From Aeromicrobium sp. Root236 (GTDB lineage Bacteria; Actinomycetota; Actinomycetes; Propionibacteriales; Nocardioidaceae), in NCBI RefSeq assembly GCF_001428805.1, contig NZ_LMIS01000001.1:2921075-2985074 (forward strand): DNA of 64,000 nt, written 5' to 3'. Positions 1 through 8,559 of this stretch are shown here, piece after piece. The translations under genes were made by a program, and so were the position numbers. The notes beneath the pieces are model-generated. The model worked only from the letters and a program-made list of their open reading frames with translations, was not told where the DNA came from and did not search any database. Every line of letters starts with the position of its first letter. Within the stretch, counting starts at the first letter, position 1.

Positions 1-375
1 CTCGGCACCTCGATCGCCGGCTTGTGTGACCGTGCCGAGCTGGGGTTCTTCGAGCGCGCACTCGCCCGCGCCGGGCTGGGGCTCGACGGCTTCTTCGTGT
101 GCGATCCCGACCTGGAGGGCGAGCTCATCCGCGCCCTGGGGACCGCAGCGGTCGAGGCGGTGATCGCGCACGAGGGCGAGACCCGGGCGTACGACATCTT
201 CCGCCAGCAGCCCGCGCAGCGCGATCGCACCACCGAGGACCGGCTGCACCGGTTCATGGGCACGCACAGTGGGCGCAAGGAGCAGTACGGCCGGGCGCTC
301 GTCGACGCCCTGGACCTCGGCCACGTGCCAAGACCTCTCGACGACCTGCTCGACAGGCTCACCGAGCACGGCTGA
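1..375 (+). CDS. TOPRIM/OLD-type nucleotidyl transferase-hydrolase domain protein, C-terminal part
   Basis: The reading frame is open from the first base, so the gene begins outside the window and only the last 124 codons are seen. The fragment has an FFVCDPDLEGELIRALG stretch typical of the TOPRIM-like tail (acidic DPDLE) of actinobacterial ABC-ATPase/OLD-like proteins annotated as TOPRIM nucleotidyl transferase/hydrolase domain proteins. The ATPase half should lie upstream. Function is unknown; nuclease or repair roles are inferred from the family only. The next gene starts 12 bases later. Confidence 0.6.
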   Translation, partial: LGTSIAGLCDRAELGFFERALARAGLGLDGFFVCDPDLEGELIRALGTAAVEAVIAHEGETRAYDIFRQQPAQRDRTTEDRLHRFMGTHSGRKEQYGRALVDALDLGHVPRPLDDLLDRLTEHG

Positions 376-387
376 GACAATGGCGGC

Positions 388-606
388 ATGGATCTTCCCG
401 TCGCCTGGTCGCTCGTCCTCATCGTCACCGCGGTCTGGAACTTCGTCATATGGCCGCCGTTCCTCAAGCGCGTACGCAAGGACGAGCGCTCGCGGGACGC
501 TGCCGGCAACGCCACGACGTTCCTGCGTGTCCACACGATCCTCATCGCGATCTCGCTCGCGCTGGCCGTCGCGGTCGGCGTGCTCGGAATCGTCACGCTG
601 TTCTGA
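388..606 (+). CDS. SCO4848-family small membrane protein
   Basis: A 72-residue protein with two predicted membrane helices (about residues 5-24 and 48-71) joined by a short basic, charged loop (KRVRKDERSRD). Length and layout match the SCO4848 family, widespread in actinobacteria and without known function. A GACAAT box lies exactly 6 bases before the ATG, so the transcript may be leaderless. Confidence 0.75.
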   Translation: MDLPVAWSLVLIVTAVWNFVIWPPFLKRVRKDERSRDAAGNATTFLRVHTILIAISLALAVAVGVLGIVTLF

Positions 607-620
607 GCGTTGGACCCGGT

Positions 621-902
621 ATGAGCAACAAGGTGATCCACAACCCCGACGAGAACCGCTACGAGATCCACGTCGACGGCATCCTGGCCGGCTTCACGCA
701 GGCCTTCGAGAAGGGCGACGTCGTGACGTTCCCGCACACCGAGGTCTTCGACCAGTTCGAGGGCCAGGGCCTCGCGTCCGAGCTCGTCACGGGCGCGCTC
801 GACGACGTCCGCGTGCGCGGCAAGAAGATCATCGCGACCTGCCCGTACGTCTCACGGTTCGTCCAGAAGCACCCGGACTACCAGGACCTGCTGGCCTCCT
901 AG
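621..902 (+). CDS. GNAT-like N-acetyltransferase (YjdJ type, short form)
   Basis: A 93-residue protein of the short single-domain acetyltransferase type. It has an acetyl-CoA binding segment (EGQGLASELVTGALDDV, about residues 48-64) and the C-terminal pattern IIATCPYVSRFVQKHPDY, which is highly typical of this family (C-P-Y, then F-x-x-K-H-P-E/D-Y). The substrate is unknown. The ATG lies 14 bases after the stop of the SCO4848-family gene, so the two are probably co-transcribed. Confidence 0.85.
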   Translation: MSNKVIHNPDENRYEIHVDGILAGFTQAFEKGDVVTFPHTEVFDQFEGQGLASELVTGALDDVRVRGKKIIATCPYVSRFVQKHPDYQDLLAS

Positions 903-978
903 CCCCTCGCACGGGCCGCTGGTGCCGCACGTGACCACGGGCACACGGCGCGATTCGTTGGGCGAGGCAACGAACTGC

Positions 979-984
979 TAGAAT
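979..984 (+). promoter_or_regulatory. possible promoter of the DEAD-box helicase gene
   Basis: A TAGAAT -10 hexamer with TTCGTT (955-960) 18 bases upstream. It would give a leader of roughly 55-90 bases before the helicase start, depending on which GTG is used. Stress- and cold-regulated DEAD-box genes often carry leaders. This is a by-eye call only. Confidence 0.35.
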
Positions 985-1080
985 GTGAACACGTGAACGC
1001 GCCAGTCCGGCGCTGTTCCGGCCCGACGAAGTAGCGCATCTTGCGTGAAATGGATATCGGGCATTCATCCCGAATCGTCT

Positions 1081-2484
1081 GTGAGTTCCTTGAATCAGCC
1101 TGAAGGCAGCTCTGTGCTGCCCACCTTTTCCACCCTCGACCTCCCCGCCTCGCTGATATCCGCGCTGGCACGCCAGGAGATCGTCAACCCCAGTCCCGTC
1201 CAGCAGGCGGTGATCCCCGATGCGCTCGCGGGACGCCACGTGCTGGGCCGCGCTCGTACCGGCTCCGGCAAGACCCTGGCCTTCGGCCTCCCGGTCCTCG
1301 TCCGGCTCGCCGGTCGCACGAGTCGCCCCAAGGCCCCCCGTGGCCTGATCCTGCTCCCGACCCGTGAGCTGGCGACCCAGGTGCGTACGGCCATGGAGCC
1401 GCTCGCGCAGAAGATGGGCCTCCGCCTGACCACGGTCTACGGCGGCGTCCCGATCAACAAGCAGATCAGCACGCTCCGCAACGGCGTCGACATCGTCATC
1501 GCCACGCCGGGCCGCCTGACCGACCTGCTCGATCGTCGCTGCATGACGCTCGACGACATCGAGATCACGGTCCTCGACGAGGCCGACCACCTGTGCGACC
1601 TCGGCTTCTACAAGCCGATCGACGCGCTGCTGACCAAGACCCCCGAGTCGAGCCAGCGGCTGCTGCTGTCGGCGACGCTCGACGGCGACGTCAACAAGCT
1701 CGTCAAGCGCCACCTGCCCAAGCACGTCCTCCACGAGGTCGACTCGGGCGAGAGCGCGGTCGACACGATGGAGCACCACGTGCTCGTCAGTGCCGCGACC
1801 GAGAAGTCCAAGACGGCGTTCGACCTGCTGCGTGCCAACCCGCGCAGCATCGTCTTCACGCGTACGCGTCGCGGGGCCATGCGCCTCGCCCGCCAGCTGA
1901 CCCAGAACGGCATCGAGGCCGTCGACATGCACGGTGACCTCTCGCAGCGTCACCGTGAGCGCAACCTCGAGGCGTTCAGCAGCGGTCGGGCCAGCGTCAT
2001 CGTCGCCACGGACGTCGCCGCGCGCGGCATCCACGTCGACCGCATCGGCCTCGTCGTGCACTACGACGCACCGGCCGAGCACAAGGCCTACCAGCACCGT
2101 TCGGGCCGCACGGCTCGCGCCGGGGAGTCCGGATCCGTCGTCACGATGACGACGCCCGAGGCCCTGCGCGACGTCATGCAGCTGCAGAACAAGGCCGGCG
2201 TCACGGCGCGTCACCACGACGCCCGCACGGCCCCGTCGCCGATGACGGCCGAGGCGCTCTCGGGTGCCGGCACCGAGGCTCCGCACATGTCGTCCGTGCG
2301 CCAGGGTGCTCGCACCTCGGGCAACGGCGGCGGCCAGAACCGCGGCGGAGGGCGTCCCCAGGGCGGCTTCCGCGGCAACGGTGGCGGACGCCCGCAAGGT
2401 GGCGGAGGCAACCGTGGCGGTGGCGGCGGACGTCGTCGCAGCGGTGGGTCCGGCGGATCCACGCGCGTCTACTCGTCCTCCTAG
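1081..2484 (+). CDS. DEAD/DEAH-box ATP-dependent RNA helicase
   Basis: A 467-residue helicase that unwinds RNA duplexes with ATP. All core motifs are visible: Q-motif region (NPSPVQQ, 36-42), motif I ARTGSGKT (58-65), PTREL (93-97), TPGR (142-145), DEAD (166-169), SAT (197-199), and motif VI HRSGRTARAG in the second RecA lobe. After the core comes a roughly 60-residue Gly/Arg/Asn-rich RGG tail (RNA-binding, likely disordered), as in cold-shock or ribosome-assembly helicases of actinobacteria. The start is uncertain: GTG at 1081 gives MSSLNQPE, and an in-frame GTG at 1045 would add 12 residues. Neither has a clear ribosome site. Confidence 0.9.
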   Translation: MSSLNQPEGSSVLPTFSTLDLPASLISALARQEIVNPSPVQQAVIPDALAGRHVLGRARTGSGKTLAFGLPVLVRLAGRTSRPKAPRGLILLPTRELATQVRTAMEPLAQKMGLRLTTVYGGVPINKQISTLRNGVDIVIATPGRLTDLLDRRCMTLDDIEITVLDEADHLCDLGFYKPIDALLTKTPESSQRLLLSATLDGDVNKLVKRHLPKHVLHEVDSGESAVDTMEHHVLVSAATEKSKTAFDLLRANPRSIVFTRTRRGAMRLARQLTQNGIEAVDMHGDLSQRHRERNLEAFSSGRASVIVATDVAARGIHVDRIGLVVHYDAPAEHKAYQHRSGRTARAGESGSVVTMTTPEALRDVMQLQNKAGVTARHHDARTAPSPMTAEALSGAGTEAPHMSSVRQGARTSGNGGGQNRGGGRPQGGFRGNGGGRPQGGGGNRGGGGGRRRSGGSGGSTRVYSSS

Positions 2485-2505
2485 ACCGCCCGTACGACTG
2501 ACAGC

Positions 2506-2538
2506 GGCGTCATCCCCGGTACGCCCGGGGGTGGCGCC
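2506..2538 (+). terminator. hairpin after the helicase gene
   Basis: A 14-bp stem with two G-U pairs (arms 2506-2519 and 2525-2538) and a 5-base loop, 22 bases after the helicase stop. There is no T-run after it, so it may end transcription only weakly or protect the mRNA end. Confidence 0.45.
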
Positions 2539-2571
2539 GCCAGTCGTTTCCGGCGGCGTTCGCAGCGCGCC

Positions 2572-2577
2572 TAGGCT
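2572..2577 (+). promoter_or_regulatory. -10 box for a leaderless transcript
   Basis: TAGGCT ends 6 bases before the GTG at 2584, placing the expected transcription start at the start codon. There is no ribosome site before the GTG. The same TANNNT-6/7-start layout recurs across the window. Confidence 0.5.
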
Positions 2578-2583
2578 GAGCCC

Positions 2584-3405
2584 GTGAGCATCCTGATCCA
2601 GGCGCCGGAGCTGATGTCCTCGACCGGGCGGGTCGTCCTGCTCGACGTCCGCTGGAAGCTGGGCGGTCCTCCGGGGCACGCCGACTACCTCGCCGGACAT
2701 CTCCCTGGTGCCGTGTTCGTCGGGCTCGACACCGAGCTGGCGGCGCACGGCGAGCCGCGGGACGGCCGCCATCCGCTGCCATCGATCGAAGCGCTGCAGG
2801 CCGCGGCCCGCCGGTGGGGCATCAGCGCCGGCGACACCGTGGTGGCGTACGACGACAACGGCAATCTCGCTGCCGCCCGCGCCTGGTGGCTGCTCCGCTG
2901 GGCCGGCCTCGACGACGTACGCCTGCTCGACGGCGGGCTTGCCGCATGGGTCGCCGCGGGAGGGGCGCTCGAGACCGGCGACGTCGCGCCGCCGCCGGGC
3001 GACGTGACCCTCGACGGCGGGCACGCGCCGACGATCGACATCGACGGCGCAGCGTCGTACCCCGGGGTGCTGCTGGATGCTCGAGCCGCCGAGCGGTATG
3101 CCGGCGAGACCGAGCCGATCGACCCCAAGGCCGGCCACATCCCCGGCGCCGTCAGTGCGCCGACGACCGACAACCTCGACGCCGCCGGCCGCTTCCGCCC
3201 GGCCGAGGAGCTGCGCCGCCGGTTCGAGGCGCTCGGCGTACGGGAAGGGTCCGACGTCGCGGCCTACTGCGGGTCCGGCGTCACCGCGGCGCACGAGGTC
3301 GCCGCGCTCGCGATCGCCGGGTTCGACGCCGCGCTCTATCCCGGGTCGTGGTCGCAGTGGAGCAACCACGACGACCGCCCGGTCGCGACCGGTACCGCGC
3401 CCTAG
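2584..3405 (+). CDS. sulfurtransferase with two rhodanese domains (thiosulfate / 3-mercaptopyruvate type)
   Basis: A 273-residue protein with two tandem rhodanese domains. The N-terminal one is structural (residues about 8-130, DYLAGHLPGAVFVGLDTEL). The C-terminal one is catalytic (about 155-268, with GHIPGAVSAPT), with Cys229 in the loop CGSGVTA. This layout transfers sulfur from thiosulfate or mercaptopyruvate to an acceptor such as cyanide or a thiol. CGSGVTA is closest to the CG(S/T)GVTA loop of SseA-type mercaptopyruvate sulfurtransferases, so that substrate is slightly favoured (inference). Probably cytoplasmic; there is no signal peptide. Confidence 0.88.
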   Translation: MSILIQAPELMSSTGRVVLLDVRWKLGGPPGHADYLAGHLPGAVFVGLDTELAAHGEPRDGRHPLPSIEALQAAARRWGISAGDTVVAYDDNGNLAAARAWWLLRWAGLDDVRLLDGGLAAWVAAGGALETGDVAPPPGDVTLDGGHAPTIDIDGAASYPGVLLDARAAERYAGETEPIDPKAGHIPGAVSAPTTDNLDAAGRFRPAEELRRRFEALGVREGSDVAAYCGSGVTAAHEVAALAIAGFDAALYPGSWSQWSNHDDRPVATGTAP

Positions 3406-3448
3406 CCGGGAGCGGAGCACCCGCGCGCTGCCGGTAATCTCGGACCTC

Positions 3449-4666
3449 ATGTTGGTCAAGGGCAGGCTGCCGCGGATCGGCTTGCTGGGCCCTGCGTTCA
3501 TCGCCGCTGTGGCGTACGTCGACCCGGGCAACGTCGCGACCAACGTGACGGCCGGCTCGAAGTTCGGCTACACCTTGGTCTGGGTCGTCGTGATGGCCAA
3601 CGTCATGGCCGTGCTGGTGCAGTACCTCTCGGCCAAGCTCGGCATGGTGACCGGGATGTCGCTCGCCGGCCACATGGGTCAGCGGCTGCCGACCGGTCCC
3701 CGCATCGCCTACTGGCTGCAGGCAGAGGCGATCGCGATCGCGACCGATCTCGCCGAGGTCGTCGGCGGTGCGATCGCCCTCAACCTGCTGTTCGACCTGC
3801 CGCTCGAGCTGGGCGCCGTCATCACGGCTGCGGTCGCGATGGTCGTCCTGCGGATCGGCGACCTGCGCGGACAGCAGACACTCGAGCGCGTCATCGTGGG
3901 ATTCCTCGCGTTGATCGCCGTCGGGTTCATGGCCGGCCTGTTCGTCGACCCGCCGAAGGCCGGGCCCCTGGCGACGGGCCTGATACCGACGTTCGACGGC
4001 ACCGACAGCGTGCTGCTCGCCTCGGGCATCATCGGCGCGACCGTCATGCCGCATGTCATCTACCTGCACTCGAGCCTGACCATCACCCGCCTCGACCGTC
4101 GTGGCGACGGGCTCAGCGTGCGTGAGCTGCTCTCGGCAACGCGTACGGACGTCGTGCTCGCCCTGATCCTCGCCGGAGTCCTCAACCTCTCGCTTCTCGT
4201 CGTCGCGGCATCCAGCCTCGACGGGCTGCCGGGCACCGACACGTTGCAAGGCGTCCACGCCGTCGTCACGTCCGAGCTCGGCGCCGGAGTGGCACTGCTG
4301 TTCGCGGTCGCGCTGCTCGGATCTGGGCTCGCCTCCACGTCAGTGGGCAGCGCCGCCGGGGCCGAGGTCATGAAGGGCCTGTTGGGCGTACGCCTGCCGA
4401 TCCTCGTGCGTCGCGTGGTGACGCTCATCCCGGCGCTCGTCGTGCTGGCCCTGGGCGCCGAGCCCAGCCGGGCGCTCGTGATCTCGCAGGTCGTGCTCTC
4501 GATCGGCATCCCGTTCGCGCTGATCCCCCTGGTGGTGCTGACCGCGCGCGAGGACGTGATGGGGGAGTACGCGAACGCCCGCCGCACCACGGCCGCGGCC
4601 TGCGTCGTGGCGGCGATCGTCATCGCCCTCAACGTGTCGCTGCTCTGGCTGACGTTCACCGGCTGA
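3449..4666 (+). CDS. mntH: Nramp-family divalent metal (Mn2+/Fe2+) transporter
   Basis: A 405-residue membrane protein with about 11 helices, a proton-coupled importer of Mn2+ or Fe2+. It has the two metal-binding signatures of Nramp proteins: DPGN at residues 25-28 in helix 1 and AxxMPH (in GATVMPHVIYLHS) in helix 6. The frame stays open far upstream, but the ATG at 3449 gives the usual short N-terminus just before helix 1. A TAATCT box ends 8 bases before it, fitting a leaderless or very short-leader transcript. No Mn riboswitch was seen. Confidence 0.9.
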   Translation: MLVKGRLPRIGLLGPAFIAAVAYVDPGNVATNVTAGSKFGYTLVWVVVMANVMAVLVQYLSAKLGMVTGMSLAGHMGQRLPTGPRIAYWLQAEAIAIATDLAEVVGGAIALNLLFDLPLELGAVITAAVAMVVLRIGDLRGQQTLERVIVGFLALIAVGFMAGLFVDPPKAGPLATGLIPTFDGTDSVLLASGIIGATVMPHVIYLHSSLTITRLDRRGDGLSVRELLSATRTDVVLALILAGVLNLSLLVVAASSLDGLPGTDTLQGVHAVVTSELGAGVALLFAVALLGSGLASTSVGSAAGAEVMKGLLGVRLPILVRRVVTLIPALVVLALGAEPSRALVISQVVLSIGIPFALIPLVVLTAREDVMGEYANARRTTAAACVVAAIVIALNVSLLWLTFTG

Positions 4667-4712
4667 CCCGCGTCGACGTGCGAGCGCCTGCGACCGGTGC
4701 CACGCTGGCGGC

Positions 4713-5150
4713 ATGAGTCCCGGTCCGCTCACCGTCCGATCCGTCGTGCTCGACAGCACCGACATCCGCCCGTTGGCCGAGTTCTACCGCCAGTTGCTCG
4801 GCCTGGTCTATCGCTCGGGCGACGAGCCACCTCGGCCCGGTGAGCCCGACTCACAGGGGAGTGACTGGCTCGTCCTGCGCGGCGGCGAAGGCGGCGTGCA
4901 GCTCGCGTTCCAGCAGGTCGACTCGCTGCCCGAGGCGACTTGGCCGGAGGGACCTGTGCCGCAGCAGCTGCACCTCGACCTGACCGTCGCGACGATCGCC
5001 GACCTCGACGCGCACCACGAGCGGGCGCTCGCGCTCGGCGCCAGGCTTCTCCTCGACAGGTACGACGACCCCGACGAGCCGCTGTACGTCTACGCCGACC
5101 CGGCCGGCCACCCGTTCTGCATCTTCGTGGCCGATCCGCTGACGGCCTGA
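4713..5150 (+). CDS. VOC (glyoxalase/bleomycin-resistance fold) protein
   Basis: A 145-residue, two-module VOC protein: N-terminal VRSVVLDSTDIRPLAEFYRQLLGL and C-terminal YADPAGHPFCIF, both hallmarks of the Glyoxalase_6-type subgroup. Possible metal ligands are the His in QLHLDLTV and an acidic residue near the end. Substrate unknown. Stands alone between the Nramp and Fpg/Nei genes. A CACGCT box is 6 bases before the ATG. Confidence 0.82.
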   Translation: MSPGPLTVRSVVLDSTDIRPLAEFYRQLLGLVYRSGDEPPRPGEPDSQGSDWLVLRGGEGGVQLAFQQVDSLPEATWPEGPVPQQLHLDLTVATIADLDAHHERALALGARLLLDRYDDPDEPLYVYADPAGHPFCIFVADPLTA

Positions 5151-5198
5151 ACGCCTCCGGCTCTGGAGAACTGACCCGCCAACCCCGATCATGGACTC

Positions 5199-6059
5199 AT
5201 GCCTGAGCTTCCCGAGGTCAATGCGCTGGTCGAGTTCCTCGACAAGGAGACCGCCGGCGCCGTCGTGGTCGGCATCGAGCTGGCGTCGTTCGCGGTCCTG
5301 AAGACGTTCGACCCGCCGGTCTCCGCCCTGTCCGGGCTGGCCGTCACCGGGGCCAGCCGGCATGGCAAGTTCATCGACATCGACGTCGACGGCATCCACA
5401 TCATCGTGCACCTGGCCAAGGCCGGCTGGCTGCGCTGGTCCGAGCAGCTGCCGGACACCAAGCTCAAGCTCGGTGCCAGCAACATCGCCGCACGCGTACG
5501 CCTCGACCGTGGCGACGGCCCGCACATCGGGTTCGACGTCACCGAGGCCGGCACGCGCAAGGGTCTGGCGATGTACGTCGTCCGCGACCCGTCCGAGGTG
5601 CCGGGCATCGCTGCGCTGGGCCCAGAACCGCTCGAGCCGGGCTTCGAGCTGCGTCCGCTGCTGGCCCGAAGGATGCAGGTCAAGCGGCTGCTGCGCGACC
5701 AGAAGATCATCGCCGGCGTCGGCAACGCCTACAGCGACGAGATCCTGCACGCGGCGAAGCTGTCGCCGTTCGCGATCGCCGAGAACCTCAAGGAGGACGA
5801 GATCGTACGCCTGGAGGCTGCGGTGCAGGACATCCTCCGCGAGGCCGTCGAGGAGGCCCGGGGCAAGCCGGCCGAGGAGCTCAAGGACGACAAACGGACG
5901 CGCATGCGGGTCCATGGGCGTACCGGCGAGAAGTGTCCGGTGTGCGGCGACACGGTGCTCGAGGTGACCTACTCGCAGTCGGCGCTGCAGTACTGCCCGA
6001 CGTGCCAGACCGGCGGCAAGCCGCTCAAGGACCGCACGACGAGCAAGTTCCTCAAGTAG
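5199..6059 (+). CDS. Fpg/Nei-family DNA glycosylase/AP lyase
   Basis: A 286-residue base-excision repair enzyme that removes oxidised bases and cuts the strand. It has the N-terminal MPELPEV catalytic motif (Pro2 nucleophile, Glu3), a helix-two-turn-helix region with VGNAYSDEILHAAKLSPF, and a C-terminal zinc finger of two C-x2-C pairs (CPVCG and CPTCQ) ending in GKPLKDRTTSKFLK. The tail differs from classical MutM (QR-[G/Q]-T), fitting the actinobacterial Fpg/Nei2-like group. The specific lesion is not predictable. GATCAT sits 6 bases before the ATG. Confidence 0.9.
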   Translation: MPELPEVNALVEFLDKETAGAVVVGIELASFAVLKTFDPPVSALSGLAVTGASRHGKFIDIDVDGIHIIVHLAKAGWLRWSEQLPDTKLKLGASNIAARVRLDRGDGPHIGFDVTEAGTRKGLAMYVVRDPSEVPGIAALGPEPLEPGFELRPLLARRMQVKRLLRDQKIIAGVGNAYSDEILHAAKLSPFAIAENLKEDEIVRLEAAVQDILREAVEEARGKPAEELKDDKRTRMRVHGRTGEKCPVCGDTVLEVTYSQSALQYCPTCQTGGKPLKDRTTSKFLK

Positions 6060-6086
6060 GTCGCGCGGCTCGTCCGGGTAGACCGA

Positions 6087-6171
6087 TTGAGCTTGTCGAA
6101 ACCCGTCAGTCCTTTCGACAGGCTCAAGGACCGAGGACAGGCTCAAGGACCGTGTGCAGGCTCAAGGACCG
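6087..6171. repeat. palindrome plus three 15-bp direct repeats between convergent genes
   Basis: An inverted repeat (TTGAGCTTGTCGAAA, 6087-6101, against TTTCGACAGGCTCAA, 6113-6127, one G-T mismatch) runs into three copies of CAGGCTCAAGGACCG at 6119, 6138 and 6157, a 19-bp period. It fills most of the 122-base gap between the convergent Fpg/Nei and EamA genes. A related TTGAGCTTGTCGAAG copy occurs at 22913. This looks like a REP-type dispersed palindrome whose right arm has been amplified. Confidence 0.75.
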
Positions 6172-6181
6172 AGTGGCCGGT

Positions 6182-7018
6182 TCAGCCCGCGGCGACCAGA
6201 CCCACGGCCAGCGCGGCGAAGGCCAGGCCGACGGCTTGCCACCGCAGGATCCTCTCGCGCAGCAGCAGCCACGCGAGCAGCACCGTGCTGGCCGGGTAGA
6301 GCGACGAGATCACCGACACGATCGACAGCAGGCCGTGGTGCGAGGCGTAGAGGAACGCGCCCTGCGCGGTCGCGCCGAGCGGACCCATCACCACAGCGCC
6401 CCAGACTCGGCGGCCGCGTGGCACCCACGCCTGACGGAGCACCGTGGCCGTGACGACCACGCCGAGCACGGAGGTCAGCTGCGAGAGGGCGAGTGGGTAG
6501 AGGCCGGCGTCGTCGCCCACCTGGCCCAGGAACGTGAACAGCAGGCCGAAGCCGACGCCCGCCAGGATGCCGTCGACCACGCCGCCGCGATGCGTGCCGT
6601 CATCGGCTCCGCCGTCCTCGACCCGGGAGATCAGCGCGATCGCCGGGAACGCGAACACCACGCCCAGCATCGCCATCCAGGACGGCCGGTCACCGGTCGC
6701 CAGGCCGACGATCACGGGGATCAGGGCGGTGCCGATCGCCGACAGCGGGGCGACGACACCCATGCGCGCCGTCGACAGCCCGCGGTAGAGGAACGCCACG
6801 CCGAAGCCGCCGCCGAGGCCGGCCAGTGCGCCGTAGGTCAGGTCGGTGCTGGTCGGCGATCCGGCGATCACCAGGGCGGCGACGAGGCTGAGGACGCCCG
6901 ACGACGTCTGGCCCACGACGGCGACCTGCCAAGGAGATGAGCGCTTGGCGAAGATGCCGCCCATGAAGTCCGAGACGCCATAGGCCAGTGCCGACAGGAG
7001 GGACAGTGCGATGGCCAC
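6182..7018 (-). CDS. EamA/DMT-superfamily transporter
   Basis: A 278-residue integral membrane protein with about 10 helices in two EamA halves (residues 1-135 and about 150-278). The N-terminus LSALAYGVSDFMGGIFAKR is typical of drug/metabolite transporters. Substrate and direction cannot be inferred. Convergent with the Fpg/Nei gene. Confidence 0.82.
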   Translation of the reverse strand: MAIALSLLSALAYGVSDFMGGIFAKRSSPWQVAVVGQTSSGVLSLVAALVIAGSPTSTDLTYGALAGLGGGFGVAFLYRGLSTARMGVVAPLSAIGTALIPVIVGLATGDRPSWMAMLGVVFAFPAIALISRVEDGGADDGTHRGGVVDGILAGVGFGLLFTFLGQVGDDAGLYPLALSQLTSVLGVVVTATVLRQAWVPRGRRVWGAVVMGPLGATAQGAFLYASHHGLLSIVSVISSLYPASTVLLAWLLLRERILRWQAVGLAFAALAVGLVAAG

Positions 7019-7071
7019 CTGCGCAGCCTAAGCGCGGTCGCCGACAACGGGCGACCGCTGGCCCCGCTACG

Positions 7072-7077
7072 TACGAT
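7072..7077 (+). promoter_or_regulatory. -10 box for a leaderless transcript
   Basis: TACGAT ends 6 bases before the ATG at 7084, which lacks a ribosome binding site. No convincing -35 is seen. Confidence 0.45.
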
Positions 7078-7083
7078 TGAGGC

Positions 7084-7710
7084 ATGAGGTTCGCCAAGTC
7101 GTTCGGGACGCAGGCCAATTCGGCCGTCGGTGGGTTCGCCTCGCGGGTGGACGACCAGACCGGCGAGGTCGCGCATCGCGTTGCTGGCGTCATCGCCGTG
7201 GCGGTCCGCGTGCTGCGGCTGCCCACCGCCGTCCTGCAGGTCGTGCCGCTGCCGTTCGTCGCCGCGACGCTGGCGCTCGGCCTGGTCGCCGATGGTGGCG
7301 TACGCGTCGTCGTGCTCGTGGCGGGGGTGCTGATGGCTGCCGTCAGCGGAGCGTTCTGGGCGCGGCGCCGCGCGATCCTGCGAGCCGTCGAGGAGCCCGA
7401 CAAGCTGGCCACCGAGCTCGGCATCGCGATCAGCCTGAGCGACAAGGTCGACGAGACCCGCGGCGCGCTCGAGCGGGTAGCCGGCGGTGGTGGCTGGCGG
7501 CTCTTCGACCGGCTCAAGGGTGCCTGGGGCGGCATGTCGATGACCGGTCGCTGGATCGACGGCATCGGCGACCTGCCCCGCGCGCGCTACTTCGTGCCGC
7601 CGAGGATCGGCACGACCGTCACGATCACGATCGCCGCACTCTGGTTGGTGCCGATCTCGATCGTCGTGGCGCTGTTCGCCCTGATCGGGACGATCGCCGG
7701 ATCCCTCTGA
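7084..7710 (+). CDS. uncharacterised membrane protein
   Basis: I do not recognise a family. The 208-residue protein has a basic N-terminus, two close hydrophobic segments (about 55-70 and 73-90), a charged middle portion (about 90-165) with GGGGWRLFDRLKGAWGG, and a final helix at about 180-205. The DUF72 gene begins 6 bases after its stop, so the two are likely one operon. Confidence 0.7.
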   Translation: MRFAKSFGTQANSAVGGFASRVDDQTGEVAHRVAGVIAVAVRVLRLPTAVLQVVPLPFVAATLALGLVADGGVRVVVLVAGVLMAAVSGAFWARRRAILRAVEEPDKLATELGIAISLSDKVDETRGALERVAGGGGWRLFDRLKGAWGGMSMTGRWIDGIGDLPRARYFVPPRIGTTVTITIAALWLVPISIVVALFALIGTIAGSL

Positions 7711-7716
7711 CCCGTC

Positions 7717-8556
7717 GTGTCCGGCACCGTCAGGATCGGGATCTCGGGGTGGACGTACGCGCCGTGGCGCAAGGTGTTCTATCCCGAGGGCCTGCGGCAG
7801 AAGGACGAGCTCGAGTACGCCGCGAGCAAGATGACGAGCATCGAGATCAACGGCTCGTTCTACTCGCTGCAACGACCTGAGAGCTACCAGGCGTGGCGTG
7901 AGCGTACGCCGGACGGCTTCGTCTTCGCCGTCAAGGGCGGCCGCTTCATCACCCACATGAAGAAGCTCGCCGACGTCGACGCACCGCTCGCGAACTTCTT
8001 CGCGTCGGGCCCGTTGGCGCTCGGGGAGAAGCTCGGCCCGGTGCTGTGGCAGCTGCCGCCGACCTTGGGCTTCGACGCCGAACGGCTCGAGAACTTCTTC
8101 GACCGGCTGCCCCGCACGACGACCGCGGCCGCCGCCCTTGGTGGGCGGCATGACGAGCGCGTGGCCGGTCGGTCCTACCTCGACGTCATCGCGGAGCAGG
8201 AGATCCGCCACGCCGTGGAGGTCCGGCACGACTCGTTCCTCGCCCCGGAGTTCCTCAGCGTCCTGCGCGAGCACGGCATCGGCCTGGTCGTGGCCGACAC
8301 CGCGGGCAAGTGGCCGCTGATCCGCGAGGTCACCGCCGACTTCGCCTACGTACGCCTGCACGGCGACACCGAGCTCTATGCGAGTGGCTACTCCGACGCT
8401 GCCCTCGACGAGTGGGCGGCGCTGATGCGGGGCTGGGCCGAGGGCGGCGCCGACGTGTACGCGTACTTCGACAACGACATGAAGGTTCGCGCGCCCTTCG
8501 ACGCCATGGGCCTGATCGAGAGGCTCGCCGATCTCGGCCCATGGCGCCCTGGGTGA
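7717..8556 (+). CDS. DUF72 domain protein (YecE-like)
   Basis: A 279-residue TIM-barrel-like protein of the DUF72/YecE family. It has the family N-terminus RIGISGWTYAPWRKVFYPEGL, then IEINGSFYSLQ and the later VRLHG and AYFDND motifs. Biochemical role unknown. The GTG start lies 6 bases after the preceding stop. It ends 3 bases from the end of the opposing RCC1 gene. Confidence 0.88.
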   Translation: MSGTVRIGISGWTYAPWRKVFYPEGLRQKDELEYAASKMTSIEINGSFYSLQRPESYQAWRERTPDGFVFAVKGGRFITHMKKLADVDAPLANFFASGPLALGEKLGPVLWQLPPTLGFDAERLENFFDRLPRTTTAAAALGGRHDERVAGRSYLDVIAEQEIRHAVEVRHDSFLAPEFLSVLREHGIGLVVADTAGKWPLIREVTADFAYVRLHGDTELYASGYSDAALDEWAALMRGWAEGGADVYAYFDNDMKVRAPFDAMGLIERLADLGPWRPG

Positions 8557-8559
8557 CGG

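Noticed and set aside
829..3543. Long minus-strand open frame opposite the helicase and rhodanese genes
   Set aside because: Same cause: the composition is a mirror of the coding strand, and it crosses several real genes and a terminator.
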